A stretch of DNA of 64,000 nucleotides. Origin: Candidatus Paracaedibacteraceae bacterium (GTDB taxonomy: Bacteria; Pseudomonadota; Alphaproteobacteria; Paracaedibacterales; CAIOTO01). The notes beneath the pieces were generated by a model. The model did no database searches. It was not told the DNA's origin and saw only the letters and a program-made list of their open reading frames with translations. Positions within the stretch are counted from its first letter, which is position 1. Each line of letters starts with the position of its first letter. The position numbers and the translations under genes are program-made. The stretch is from the NCBI GenBank assembly GCA_030694965.1, contig JAUYTZ010000015.1, positions 1 through 64,000 of the forward strand, written 5' to 3'. Positions 1-10,578 of the stretch are shown in pieces.

Positions 1-150
1 TAAAGGTAGTAACTAAAGGTAGTAACTAAAGGTAGTAACTAAAGGTAGTAACTAAAGGTAGTAACTAAAGGTAGTAACTAAAGGTAGTAACTAAAGGTAG
101 TAACTAAAGGTAGTAACTAAAGGTAGTAACTAAAGGCTAAAGGTAGTAAG
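1..150. repeat. 13-bp tandem satellite
   Basis: Ten perfect head-to-tail copies of TAAAGGTAGTAAC fill positions 1-130. They are followed by a broken copy (TAAAGGC) and a final variant ending in AAG near 150. The array touches the window edge, so its true length is unknown. There are no spacers, so it is not a CRISPR. The unit has TAA in more than one frame and is unlikely to be translated. It is probably a replication-slippage array downstream of the 235-955 genes. Confidence 0.95.
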
Positions 151-234
151 TATATCTGGTTTTACAGTAAATGTATAAAAAATTGCCCCGCAGTGGAGGC
201 AATTCATTAACTATTTAAAAAACGTGGGGAAATT

Positions 235-696
235 TTACTCTGCAACTTCTTTTCTCTTGCCAAAGCTCCAAGATGACATCTTTGGAATCCCCATTGCCGT
301 TCCCATGCTTCTCACGCCATCGCCCATTTTTTTGGCAGTTTCAGAATTATAAGCTTGGCTTGCCATGTCAGATGCAACGGCCGCAGTGCCTCTTGCCATG
401 CTGCCAGCTTGCGCCGCCATTTCAGAGTTGTAGGCTTTGCTTGAATAGTCTGATGCTGTGTTGTAGGCTTTGCTTGAATACTCTGATGCTGCGTCCATGC
501 CAGATCGTGCCATTTGTCCTGCGCGAGCTGTTTTTAGTTTCATTTGAGTGTAGTACGAAGAAGTGTCGCGATCAAAATTTTTTGCAACATAGTCAGCCTT
601 ATTAATGGCATCAAATATTTTATTTTGAAGCTCTCGCAATAAAATATATTTATTTTCAGAAATATCATTTAATTTGACTTTGCAGTTCTTGCGCAA
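235..696 (-). CDS. Unknown protein with 11-residue Ala/Ser/Tyr repeats; may be the 3' half of a frameshifted gene
   Basis: I do not recognise this 153-residue frame. Its middle and C-terminal part is rich in Ala, Ser, Tyr and Met, with short repeats of the type YSSKAYN and MAxQAYNSE. At DNA level a 33-bp unit is repeated near 427-492, giving an 11-residue period as in LEA-like or apolipoprotein-like amphipathic helices. The only upstream start is TTG (696); the first in-frame ATG is about 50 codons later. It has no signal peptide and overlaps the 3' end of the preceding signal-peptide gene by 32 bases in another frame. Either the two are translationally coupled, or one exported protein of about 240 residues was split by a frameshift near 665-696. 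I lean slightly to the second. Confidence 0.5.
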   Translation of the reverse strand: MRKNCKVKLNDISENKYILLRELQNKIFDAINKADYVAKNFDRDTSSYYTQMKLKTARAGQMARSGMDAASEYSSKAYNTASDYSSKAYNSEMAAQAGSMARGTAAVASDMASQAYNSETAKKMGDGVRSMGTAMGIPKMSSWSFGKRKEVAE

Positions 697-955
697 AATC
701 TGTTAATGTTTCTCTCATCTCAAAAATTTTTTCTTTTGCTATTTTCTTTTCAAGGATGCCATGTTGTTGTTTTTCCAAAGCTAATTTACGTTCAAATTGC
801 TTATCTATTTCTGCGTCTTGCCTTTCAATAATTTCACTTTTGCTAAGTGTGGTGCTAGTGCCATTTCTTGTTAAAAGAGCTGCTGCATAAACATCCATTG
901 TGCTGTTTGCAACAGTTAAGTAAAGCGCTGTCATAAAATAATTTAACTTTTTCAT
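665..955 (-). CDS. Small secreted charged protein, possibly the 5' half of a split gene
   Basis: 96 residues starting at ATG 955. An N-terminal Lys pair and a hydrophobic stretch ending near VYAAA look like a Sec signal peptide. The remainder is a charged, probably coiled-coil helix with many Lys, Glu and Gln. Not a recognised family. It ends inside the start of the 235-696 frame, which has no signal peptide of its own, so this may be the exported N-terminal part of one gene interrupted by a frameshift. The upstream 370 bases up to obgE hold no other gene. Confidence 0.55.
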   Translation of the reverse strand: MKKLNYFMTALYLTVANSTMDVYAAALLTRNGTSTTLSKSEIIERQDAEIDKQFERKLALEKQQHGILEKKIAKEKIFEMRETLTDFAQELQSQIK

Positions 956-2406
<1,451 letters not shown>

Positions 2407-2800
2407 AGATTTCTAGGATTCCTAAAAATTCACTTTGTTGAAGAGTGATAAATTCTTCATAAAGTGAATCATGATATTCTGCGAATGAATCAGAGAACTT
2501 TTATATTTCGCCTGGTTAAAAATATAATAGATTTTGGCTAAAAATATAATAGCTTTAATAAAAAGCTTTTTAATAAGATGAGTAAAAGAAAAGTATGTTT
2601 AGCCGTAAGTCCAATTCGAATAATCATTAATTAAGTGCCCGCTGCTAGTGGCGGGTCAAAAAACAGCCTTTCTTAAAGTCAAATAATTAGCTTCATTTAA
2701 GTTTGAAAGCTAACCCCTGTTAATACTATTTTAGTAAAGTAGAGATAGATTAAAAAAGAACGCCTTGCTTTGCAAGGTTCTTGTAATAAAGGGCCTTTTT
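2407..2800. other. Spacer with short repeats between obgE and the glycosyltransferase-like gene
   Basis: Besides the hairpin at the start, it holds two copies of a TAAAAATATAATAG-type 14-mer (near 2517 and 2540) and a small GC-rich hairpin, CCCGC-(loop)-GCGGG, near 2638-2657. A short CCTTGC/GCAAGG inverted repeat (2763-2777) lies just upstream of the next start codon. No gene seen. Confidence 0.45.
2424..2475 (+). terminator. Hairpin after obgE
   Basis: Imperfect inverted repeat just after the obgE stop: AATTCACTTT...GAAGA on the left and TTCTTC...AAGTGAAT on the right. There is no long T-run, so intrinsic termination is only probable. Confidence 0.45.
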
Positions 2801-3967
2801 ATGAAATCACTATATTTATACACAATGCTTTTGTCTTTTTTATTATTTAACGATATTGTTGCAATTGCGCATGATGAAGCAGAAAACGATGTTGCTTTTA
2901 ATTTGCCTGCCCTTGATCGTGCCGTAAGCACAGATGCTACATCGCCAGATTTAATTATTCCAAATATGTCCAATGAAAATTTCATCAAAGACTGCATGCC
3001 TGATAACTACCGAATTTTTAGTAACTCTCCGCCAGGGGATTATTCTAAAGTTTTGATGGAACGCGCGTTTAATATGGATATTCAAGATTCAGTTGAAACG
3101 CTTAATAATTTTCATAAAAAAGCAATACACACTATTAATTCTCCAATTGTTAATAGTAAAGCTGATATGATTCCTCAAATAACGCATAAATTATGGCTTA
3201 CAAATCCAGGAAAGCCCCATCCTGTTCCAAATCAAGCCCTAAAAGGTCTTAAGCAAACGTATTTAAATTTACCAGGATATAAACATATTTTCTGGACTAA
3301 CTTTCCAGATGGATTGAAGGACACCTTTAAAGAATTAGAAGATGCCGGAATAGAATTTGAAGTTCATCACACGGATGAGCTTCTTTTACTGCCTTGCAGC
3401 CGATTGTTTACTGTATTCATGAAACATAAATTGTATGCTTTTGCAGGAAATATTATACGTATACAAGCTTTATATAAGTATGGCGGAATTTATTCAGATT
3501 TAGGGTGGTTGTTGAGTAAAAATATGCCACAGATTGTGCAAAAATTTGATTTTGTTGCTCACAATGTTATTTGGTCAGGTAATAGGGGGCAAATTGACCA
3601 CAATTTAATGGCATCAAAACCGTCTGATAATGTTTTAGGTGCAATTTTGAAAAAAGTTGACGATGATGCTTTTTTTAATACGTATTTGTATACCAGCTTG
3701 TATGCTAATAATATTTGGGAAGTACAAGAACTTGTAACACCTGTCATGCTTAACGCTGCTTTTTCAGCTTTGGCTAATTCTGATACAAAATTGTTATTGC
3801 TTAATGCTGGTGAACATACTTTTTTAGAAGAACACCTTAATTCATGGCACCCTGGAAATTTTGCTTATAATGGGCAGAGTTTTGAAAAATGTAATATGGT
3901 AAAGTTTGTTAATGATTATAAAGCTTTGACTTCTTCCAGCACTAATGCATCCGTCCAAAACAAATAA
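2801..3967 (+). CDS. Secreted glycosyltransferase-like protein (Gly_transf_sug / DXD fold)
   Basis: 388 residues from ATG 2801; an upstream in-frame TTG at 2765 is rejected because the ATG opens a clean signal peptide (MKSLYLYTMLLSFLLF...). The central region (about 130-330) matches the Gly_transf_sug family, which includes toxin-type and Och1-type sugar transferases: PQITHKLWLTNPGKPHPVP, then an RIQALYKYGGIYSDLGWLL segment. In relatives this last motif ends in a metal-binding DxD; here it reads D233-L-G235, so the second acidic residue is missing. The protein could be inactive or bind metal differently. Export plus this fold suggests an envelope or host-directed role, which is inference. Its 3' end overlaps addA convergently by 52 bases. 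Confidence 0.75.
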   Translation: MKSLYLYTMLLSFLLFNDIVAIAHDEAENDVAFNLPALDRAVSTDATSPDLIIPNMSNENFIKDCMPDNYRIFSNSPPGDYSKVLMERAFNMDIQDSVETLNNFHKKAIHTINSPIVNSKADMIPQITHKLWLTNPGKPHPVPNQALKGLKQTYLNLPGYKHIFWTNFPDGLKDTFKELEDAGIEFEVHHTDELLLLPCSRLFTVFMKHKLYAFAGNIIRIQALYKYGGIYSDLGWLLSKNMPQIVQKFDFVAHNVIWSGNRGQIDHNLMASKPSDNVLGAILKKVDDDAFFNTYLYTSLYANNIWEVQELVTPVMLNAAFSALANSDTKLLLLNAGEHTFLEEHLNSWHPGNFAYNGQSFEKCNMVKFVNDYKALTSSSTNASVQNK

Positions 3968-6900
3968 GTTCGAACAGGTTTTGCCCCAATCATAGGCGAA
4001 ATGGCTGTTTTGTAAGTAGCTAGTTGATCACGGTACCCTTGTACATTACGTTGTTCGCCTGTTTTAAAGTCGACAATTAAAAATGCCTCATTTGTTTCAA
4101 TCAAGCGGTCAATACGGTGTAGCGTTCCATTGCTTACTACTTCTATTTCAGACCACGCACGTATGTAGTCATTATTGAATAAATGCGAAAATTCAGGATT
4201 ATGTGCAAGGGCCGAAACTTTGATAAGGTCTGCCTCAGCGACACCATCTTCTTTGAAATAGGTTAAAACGGTATTCCATCGATCACGTGTTGTTTTTGTG
4301 AGTGCCTCAATTAAGCGATGGATCATTTCGCCGCGTTTCATAGCTGCTGTTTGTATTTCAGGCTCGTCAAATAAAATGCTTTTTTGCGTCTTTTCATTAT
4401 ATTTTTGGTGCATCCATTCAGGTAAAGGCTGGTCAAGTTTCATTGTTATAGCATCAGCATGCGTCGTGTCTTTTTGTAATGATACTGTGTCCCCTTGTAT
4501 TTGAATGCACTCGTCAATGAGTTCAGTCCAAGGGCCGGAACCAACCACTAATAAGGCATCACGCGGCCGAGTCAGTGCCACGTAAAGCAATCGATTGCGC
4601 TCTTCCCGCATCGTATCCATAGCATTTTCGCGAAGCGCTAAAATTGATTCAATGGTTAAGGCTGATTTCGGTTTAAGACAAAAAAGTTCAATAATTTCAC
4701 CACTATTTTGATCGTCAATTTTTGGCCAAAGTAGATTTTCTTTTGCCAAATCAATTCTTTCGTCGCGATCAACAAGGACGACAAAAGGTGCCTCTAACCC
4801 TTTCGATCCATGAATCGTCATGATGCGGACTCCTGTTGGTGCTGTTGGGTCACGCTTGACAATGGGCATGGACTTTTCGAGTTTGAACAGAACCTCAGCA
4901 AGTGTGGGAGCCCCTTTTTCAATATCCATTACTGTATTTAATAGGGATTCAAACAGTAAGTGAACATCAGATCCCAAACGGTTTAAAAAAGCACTATAAG
5001 CGGGTTCAATCATTGCACGTATTAAAAATGAAGGGGCGTCATAGTCTACGCGCGCTAGTAAATCTTTTAAAAGCGTTGTCATTTTAACATGATCTGGGTC
5101 TGCACTACGTGATAATTCTTGCCACAAAGATCCTTCGCGATTATAGCACAGTTCGAATAATGTTGCTTCATCAAAACCATGGCCATCATTGGCAAATGGG
5201 CTTTTTAAAACATGAGCAAGTGACATGTCATCTTGTGGCAGACACAAAAAACGCAGCATGCACATGACATCTTGAATAGCAAGACGGGTGTTTAATTGAA
5301 TGCGGTCAGGTCCTTCAACGGCAATATTTCTTTGTTTGAGCGCACGGATGATTTCAGCTGCAAGACTGCCTCGACTGCGCAGCAAAATAAGAACATCTTT
5401 TGCTTCAACCGCACGATTGACGCTTGGTAAAAGCCAGCGTTCATTAAGGGCCTTTTGAATGTCATCAGCGACATGTTCAGCTAAAATGCTGTCTTTTGAT
5501 GTTTTTGCTTCATACTGCGTTATGATTGGCCACGCGCCTTCTTTTGTGTCGGTTTCCTGGTTTTCGTTTGTTTCCTCAGCTTTAAAGTCAACTTTTGTTA
5601 ATAGTGTCGTTCCAACCCAACCCGCATCACGCCTAAATGCCCGATGTTTAGTGTAAGCGCCCATGCCGTTGCGCATTTTATTGAATACATTGTCAACTGT
5701 TTGTAAAATCTCTGATACAGTACGAAATGAATCGTCTAACGTTAAACGTTCAAAACGATGGCCGCGACTTTTTAGCGTATGTTCAAATGTATATACCAGT
5801 GATTCAAATAAATGTGGTACGGCACCTTGAAACCCATAAATCGATTGCTTGACGTCGCCCACTACAAATAGGGATCGGTTAGGGGTGTCTTCACGGATAA
5901 ACAAGTCAACTAATTTCAAAATAAAAAGCCATTGTTCTGGGCTGTTGTCTTGTGATTCGTCTACAAGGATGTGGTCGATGGTGTAGTCAAGTCGCTGATG
6001 TACGAATGCTAGTGCTAAGTCATCTGAAAATAAAGCAAGACTATGTAATATTAAATCGTGGTAATCAAGAACGCCTTTTTTTGCTTTAAGCATTCCAAAA
6101 TGCGTAAGCACGGCTTGTACAATTTGCCAGAAATTCTTATTAGCTGTAATCCAATTTGCATGCAGTTCAACCAAGCTTTTTTGATGCACATAATGCGCGT
6201 ACGCATCCAGTTCTTCTGCCATATCTGCGTTTTTCTTTTTAAAGTCAGCAGATATAATTTTTTTGCGCGGTTTTCCTTCCTTTGTTAAAAACAGGTTGGG
6301 CAACAAACCATCAGATGCAAGTGCTGTTGCTAACGTTTTATCCATATTTTGTGTGGATTCAGATAATGCGTCTATCAAAGAGGTTAGTTGAATCCCTGGA
6401 TCAAGGGCTTCGTCTAGATCAAGTGGAAACGCGTCTAATAGAGCTGATTTGTACAATTCAGGATTTTCGTAAGCACGTTCTAAATGGCGCACTTTATGCC
6501 AGCGACTAAAAGCATCCATAAGGCAATTTTCGAAGGTGTATTCCCCCATGAAATCAGAGACCCCTTCGATGGCGCATGCTATTTCTTCGGTTTCTGGTGA
6601 CTGTAATACATGGTTAAGCGATTCCATCAATAATTGATATGCATTATCGTCGTCAAGAACGTCAAAAAAAGGTGTAACGCCCGCTTCAAATGGGAATTTT
6701 TGCAGTAAACTTTGACAATATCCATGTAGTGTCATAATTTTTAAGGATTCAGGTGATTCAAGCAATTCTTCATAAATTTTGGCTGCAAAAGAAGGGGCAG
6801 AAGTATTGCTTTCGTTATTATTTACTTTGCTTTCTTTGGCTGCATCTTGCTGTAAACGTTTTAATAAACGTTCCTGCATTTCAACAGCTGCTGCTTTCGT

Positions 6901-7053
6901 AAAAGTTAAGCAGACAATATGACGGATAGGCGTGCCGCTGTATAAAATATGTATCAAGCGGTCCACAAGCACTTTTGTTTTGCCCGTACCAGCAGAAGCT
7001 GATACCCATACACTTGTTTTTGGGTCAGAGGCGCGTTTTTGGGAAAAGGTCAT
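3916..7053 (-). CDS. addA: Double-strand break repair helicase-nuclease subunit AddA
   Basis: 1045-residue UvrD-like helicase with a C-terminal RecB-type nuclease. AddA works with AddB to resect DNA ends for RecA-dependent repair. The alphaproteobacterial-type Q motif (QKRASDP) lies at residues 5-11 and Walker A (ASAGTGKT) at 19-26. Walker B appears as VDESQDNSPEQW, further helicase motifs include MTIHGSKGLEAPFVVL and RNRLLYVALTRP, and the PD-(D/E)XK nuclease motif is LIVDFKTGE at about 992-1000. Slightly shorter than many family members but complete. AddB, normally adjacent upstream, is absent; the upstream gene is an EamA-type transporter. The 3' end overlaps the convergent glycosyltransferase-like gene. 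Confidence 0.96.
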   Translation of the reverse strand: MTFSQKRASDPKTSVWVSASAGTGKTKVLVDRLIHILYSGTPIRHIVCLTFTKAAAVEMQERLLKRLQQDAAKESKVNNNESNTSAPSFAAKIYEELLESPESLKIMTLHGYCQSLLQKFPFEAGVTPFFDVLDDDNAYQLLMESLNHVLQSPETEEIACAIEGVSDFMGEYTFENCLMDAFSRWHKVRHLERAYENPELYKSALLDAFPLDLDEALDPGIQLTSLIDALSESTQNMDKTLATALASDGLLPNLFLTKEGKPRKKIISADFKKKNADMAEELDAYAHYVHQKSLVELHANWITANKNFWQIVQAVLTHFGMLKAKKGVLDYHDLILHSLALFSDDLALAFVHQRLDYTIDHILVDESQDNSPEQWLFILKLVDLFIREDTPNRSLFVVGDVKQSIYGFQGAVPHLFESLVYTFEHTLKSRGHRFERLTLDDSFRTVSEILQTVDNVFNKMRNGMGAYTKHRAFRRDAGWVGTTLLTKVDFKAEETNENQETDTKEGAWPIITQYEAKTSKDSILAEHVADDIQKALNERWLLPSVNRAVEAKDVLILLRSRGSLAAEIIRALKQRNIAVEGPDRIQLNTRLAIQDVMCMLRFLCLPQDDMSLAHVLKSPFANDGHGFDEATLFELCYNREGSLWQELSRSADPDHVKMTTLLKDLLARVDYDAPSFLIRAMIEPAYSAFLNRLGSDVHLLFESLLNTVMDIEKGAPTLAEVLFKLEKSMPIVKRDPTAPTGVRIMTIHGSKGLEAPFVVLVDRDERIDLAKENLLWPKIDDQNSGEIIELFCLKPKSALTIESILALRENAMDTMREERNRLLYVALTRPRDALLVVGSGPWTELIDECIQIQGDTVSLQKDTTHADAITMKLDQPLPEWMHQKYNEKTQKSILFDEPEIQTAAMKRGEMIHRLIEALTKTTRDRWNTVLTYFKEDGVAEADLIKVSALAHNPEFSHLFNNDYIRAWSEIEVVSNGTLHRIDRLIETNEAFLIVDFKTGEQRNVQGYRDQLATYKTAISPMIGAKPVRTYLFWTDALVLEEVKAL

Positions 7054-7131
7054 GCTTTGGCGTCTTAATATGATGCGTTGCGTTTACACTACCATGAATA
7101 AGCGGGGCAAAAAATAAAAAGCGATTATAAG

Positions 7132-8040
7132 TCAGGCCGCTTTTCGGTCTTCTTGCATAAATACTTCACTAACTGTTATTTTTTTGCGCGCTGGTAATTG
7201 ATTGATGACAAGACCTATAAACACAACACTACTTGCAGCAATGGTTTGCAGTGACATTGCATCACCTAGCACAATCCAGCTAGATGCCATTCCCACAATT
7301 GGAATGAGAAGCGCATAAGGAGCGACAACGTTTGGACAATATTCTTTAATAAGATATGCTTGGATGGTCGCCGCAATCCATGTTGCCATAACGATAACAA
7401 AGATCAGTGATCCATAGCCTTTTATTGTTAATCCGTGTAACGAGGCTAAAATTGCATCACTACCATCAACGTAGTACGAACATATAAAATTGGGTATTGA
7501 TGCAAACAACGATGACCAAATAATAAACCCAAAGCTATCGACGGAGCCTGCTAGTTTTAGAAAAATATTGGCGACTGCCCAAAAGAAGGCACCTACTACA
7601 ATAATTGAAAAGGCTGACAAAGAAACGGTGTGCTGATCTAGGCTAAGTGCAATTAAAAACATTCCAATTATAGAAATAGATACGCCTATGATTTGTTGCT
7701 TTGTTGGTTTTAAATTAAGCACATAGGTAGATAAAAAAAGTGCAAAAAATATTTGTGTTTGCAAAATAATAGATGATAGTCCCGCTGTAATGCCAAGGTT
7801 CATTCCTTTGAACATGCATGCGAATGATAAAAAACCTTGCATTGTGCCGAAAGCAATAAGATAAAACCAAGATGTCTTTGGTTTTGGAATAAAGAACACG
7901 AGTGGCACAGCAACAAGAAAAAAACGCAAGCCACTAAAAAGAAATTGTGGGAATTCACTTAAGCCGGTTTTAATAACAACAAAATTAAAACCCCATAAAA
8001 ATGCTACAAGAGCAGCAAAAAGTGCATGATTTAAGCTCAT
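7132..8040 (-). CDS. eamA: EamA-family (DMT) transporter, cysteine/O-acetylserine exporter-like
   Basis: 302-residue inner-membrane protein of the drug/metabolite transporter superfamily, with about ten hydrophobic segments arranged as two EamA repeats. The N-terminal pattern (FLWGFNFVVIKTGL, SGLRFFLVAVPLVFF, then AGLSSIILQTQIFF) closely resembles E. coli EamA/YdeD, which exports O-acetylserine and cysteine. The substrate here is inferred from that resemblance only. The start is ATG 8040; a TTG one codon upstream is less likely. Same strand as addA with a 78-base gap, possibly cotranscribed. Confidence 0.85.
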   Translation of the reverse strand: MSLNHALFAALVAFLWGFNFVVIKTGLSEFPQFLFSGLRFFLVAVPLVFFIPKPKTSWFYLIAFGTMQGFLSFACMFKGMNLGITAGLSSIILQTQIFFALFLSTYVLNLKPTKQQIIGVSISIIGMFLIALSLDQHTVSLSAFSIIVVGAFFWAVANIFLKLAGSVDSFGFIIWSSLFASIPNFICSYYVDGSDAILASLHGLTIKGYGSLIFVIVMATWIAATIQAYLIKEYCPNVVAPYALLIPIVGMASSWIVLGDAMSLQTIAASSVVFIGLVINQLPARKKITVSEVFMQEDRKAA

Positions 8041-8592
8041 CAATAATAACCAATTAAATTAGATAGGGGTCACACTGTATTATGTGCTCATTATTATATG
8101 TTTTTTCAAGGATTAAATTGCTGTAATATGAATTGTCAATGATTGAGTGTATTTTCTATGCGGTGTACAAGCTTTTTTCCATGTTATCTTCGAAATTATG
8201 GTGCCTATTTTAGCGCTTTTCTTTACTATCTGCGTGTTGTTCTTTTTTGTCATGCTCGGACTTGATCCGAGTATCTTTAACGCTTTAAAGGCAAATAGAT
8301 AAAAGTATGAAGCTTTAATTGCAGGCTCTATGCCTTTGTTGCAATAGAGATCTTCGAATTAAGTCCAAACATGACAAAAAGTGAAAGTTTGAAGATGATA
8401 AAGAAGGTGGAGTCACCAACGATGATAGAGAAAGGCGCGAAAGTAATAGGGAAAAAGGCAGGGTGATTACAGAAAGAAATGAGCTGCAGTATGTTTTAAA
8501 GAAAGGAATGAAAAATATAAATACATAAAATCTTTCCAAAACGCATTTATCACCCGTATACTATTAATGTACATTTAAAAGATAATAATCAC
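8041..8592. other. Long intergenic region with one dispersed palindromic element
   Basis: The 550 bases between eamA and nuoC carry the repeat described at 8247-8378 and otherwise look non-coding. An open frame at 8315-8539 on the minus strand has low-complexity Ser/Leu/Phe composition and overlaps the repeat, so I do not call it. The promoter of nuoC must lie here. Confidence 0.5.
8247..8378. repeat. Dispersed GTCATG...GGACTTGATCC palindromic element (copy 1)
   Basis: The left arm at about 8249-8276 contains CTCGGACTTGATCCGAG, itself a hairpin. The right arm, about 8348-8378, is a degenerate reverse-complement copy (AATTAAGTCCAAACATGACA). Between them lies a GCAAATAG segment that also occurs in the copy at 26.1 kb. 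This resembles the small palindromic repeats common in alphaproteobacterial intergenic DNA. Probably mobile or once mobile, non-coding. Confidence 0.7.
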
Positions 8593-9201
8593 ATGGACAT
8601 CAAATATTTTGACCAACTTACGCTTGTGCTAAAAGAAATTTTAGGACCAGATTTTATTGAGATAAAGTACGCATTAGGGGAGGCAACCTTAACTGTGTAT
8701 CCTGCGTCAATTGTGCGTGTATTGACTATTTTAAATGATCACCATAAATGTAAATTCAAACAGTTAATTGATATCACAGCGGTTGATTATCCTTCTCACG
8801 CGCAGCGATTTGAAGTTGTATATCATTTACTTAGTTTGTCTGAAAATGTACGTTTGCGGATTAAGATCAATGTTGCGGAAGGGGTGTCTGTGCCCACGTC
8901 GATACAAGTGTTTAGTTGTGCAAATTGGTATGAACGTGAAATTTGGGATCTTTTTGGCATTGCTTTTATGGATCATCCTGATTTACGCCGTATTTTGACA
9001 GATTATAATTTCTCAGGCCATCCTTTGCGTAAAGACTTTCCTCTTACAGGCTACACGCAAGTACGTTATTGTGAAAAAGAGGGACGTGTTATATACGAAC
9101 CTGTTTATTTGCAGCAAGAATATCGTAGTTTTGACTTTTTAAGTCCCTGGGAAGGCGGTGCATCTAAATTAGAAAGTGTGCCTAAATTAGAGAATGTGTA
9201 A
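8593..9201 (+). CDS. nuoC: NADH-quinone oxidoreductase subunit C
   Basis: 202-residue 30-kDa subunit of respiratory complex I, in the peripheral arm on the cytoplasmic face. The family signature YEREIWDLFGIAF is followed by HPDLRRILTDY and GHPLRKDFPLTG, near residues 115-155. The N-terminal half is the variable complex1_30kDa fold. It is followed by nuoD after 160 bases. nuoA and nuoB are not upstream and nuoE is not downstream, so the complex I operon is broken up in this genome. The start ATG 8593 is the only reasonable one. Confidence 0.97.
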   Translation: MDIKYFDQLTLVLKEILGPDFIEIKYALGEATLTVYPASIVRVLTILNDHHKCKFKQLIDITAVDYPSHAQRFEVVYHLLSLSENVRLRIKINVAEGVSVPTSIQVFSCANWYEREIWDLFGIAFMDHPDLRRILTDYNFSGHPLRKDFPLTGYTQVRYCEKEGRVIYEPVYLQQEYRSFDFLSPWEGGASKLESVPKLENV

Positions 9202-9361
9202 GGTTAATTTTGATATGTGTTTTGATCCCTTAACACGCGTGCTTTAATTCGCTGAATAGATTCTATAATTATTCTAAGAATACGGCATAACGTGTTTTAA
9301 AAACACTTTTCCCGTTCTATACTAAAGCGTCCACACTAAAAAAAACTGAAAATGAAACGAT

Positions 9362-10531
9362 ATGACCCAGCAAACCTATACGCTTAACTTTGGCCCCCAG
9401 CATCCGGCTGCGCATGGTGTACTTCGTCTGGTCATGGAACTTCAAGGTGAAGTTGTGCAGCGCGCGGATCCGCATATTGGATTTTTGCATCGCGGCACTG
9501 AAAAGCTAATTGAAAATAAAACATATCTGCAAGCAATTCCTTATTTTGATCGCCTTGATTACGTGTCTCCTATGAATCAGGAGCATGCATTTGTGCTTGG
9601 AATTGAAAAACTGCTTGGGCTTGCTGTTCCTATTCGCGCGCAATATATTCGCGTGCTTTTTTCTGAACTAACCCGTGTTGCCAATCATTTACTTAATATT
9701 GCAACCTTTGCGTTAGACGTTGGTGCGATGACGCCATTTTTGTGGGTGTTTGAAGAACGTGAAATTTTGATGGGCTTTTATGAAAAGGTCTGCGGAGCGC
9801 GCATGCATGCTGCGTATATTCGCCCAGGCGGTGTTCACCTTGATTTGCCCCATGGATTGGCAGATGAAATTGGTGCCTTTATTGATCGTTTCCCAAAGAT
9901 CATTGATGACGTTGAAACGATGCTAACAGATAATAGGATTTTTAAACAACGCACGGTAGATATTGGTATTATTTCGCCTGATGATGCACTAGATTGGGGG
10001 CTTTCTGGCCCGATGCTTCGCGCCAGTTCTGTGCCATGGGATTTACGCAAATCACAACCATATGAAGTGTATGAAGATCTTGATTTCGATGTGCCGATTG
10101 GTCGCAATGGGGATTGTTATGATCGCTATTTGGTGCGCGTTGAAGAAATGCGTCAAAGCCTTCGTTTAATGCGCCAATGTCTTGATAACATGCAACCGGG
10201 CCCTGTACTGGCGGATAACATTAAAATTGTACCGCCTAAACGCGATGCGATGAAGCATTCCATGGAAGCTATGATTCACCATTTTAAACTTTATACAGAA
10301 GGTTTTCATGTGCCAGCTGGTGAAGTTTATACAGCTGTTGAGGCCCCGAAAGGTGAATTTGGTGTGTATCTTGTAGCCGATGGCACGAACAAGCCGTATC
10401 GATGTAAGATTCGTACACCTGGGTTTGCATTCCTGCAAGCGACTGACTTCTTGTGTAAAGGGCATTATCTGGCGGATACGGTGGCGATCATTGGGTCGAT
10501 GGATATCGTGTTTGGCGAAATTGATCGGTAA
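9362..10531 (+). CDS. nuoD: NADH-quinone oxidoreductase subunit D
   Basis: 389-residue 49-kDa subunit of complex I, which helps form the quinone-binding site between the peripheral arm and the membrane arm. Family hallmarks are [16 protein letters not shown] at the N-terminus, the signature [12 protein letters not shown] near residues 41-52, RPGGV in the middle, and [13 protein letters not shown] at the C-terminus. Length is typical. The 160-base gap after nuoC may carry its own promoter. A hairpin immediately after the stop separates it from the convergent gene. Confidence 0.98.
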   Translation: MTQQTYTLNFGPQHPAAHGVLRLVMELQGEVVQRADPHIGFLHRGTEKLIENKTYLQAIPYFDRLDYVSPMNQEHAFVLGIEKLLGLAVPIRAQYIRVLFSELTRVANHLLNIATFALDVGAMTPFLWVFEEREILMGFYEKVCGARMHAAYIRPGGVHLDLPHGLADEIGAFIDRFPKIIDDVETMLTDNRIFKQRTVDIGIISPDDALDWGLSGPMLRASSVPWDLRKSQPYEVYEDLDFDVPIGRNGDCYDRYLVRVEEMRQSLRLMRQCLDNMQPGPVLADNIKIVPPKRDAMKHSMEAMIHHFKLYTEGFHVPAGEVYTAVEAPKGEFGVYLVADGTNKPYRCKIRTPGFAFLQATDFLCKGHYLADTVAIIGSMDIVFGEIDR

Positions 10532-10534
10532 ACG

Positions 10535-10567
10535 CAAAAAAAAGAAAAGGGCATAAACCCTTCTCTT
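10535..10567 (-). terminator. Terminator of the 10579-11178 gene, possibly bidirectional
   Basis: Stem AGAAAAGGG/CCCTTCTCT with a short ATAAA loop. Read on the minus strand it is followed by a long T-run (complement of the A-rich tract at 10536-10544), a good intrinsic terminator. It lies between convergent nuoD and the minus-strand gene. Confidence 0.75.
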
Positions 10568-10578
10568 GCATGGGTCGT

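Noticed and set aside
1..150. CRISPR array
   Set aside because: Units are 13 bp and contiguous, with no spacers and no cas genes nearby.
2765..2800. Upstream TTG start for the secreted glycosyltransferase-like gene
   Set aside because: ATG 2801 opens a clean signal peptide; the extra residues come from a CCTTGC/GCAAGG hairpin.
8315..8539. 74-residue open frame on the minus strand
   Set aside because: Low-complexity Ser/Leu/Phe composition, no ribosome-binding site, overlaps the right arm of a palindromic repeat.
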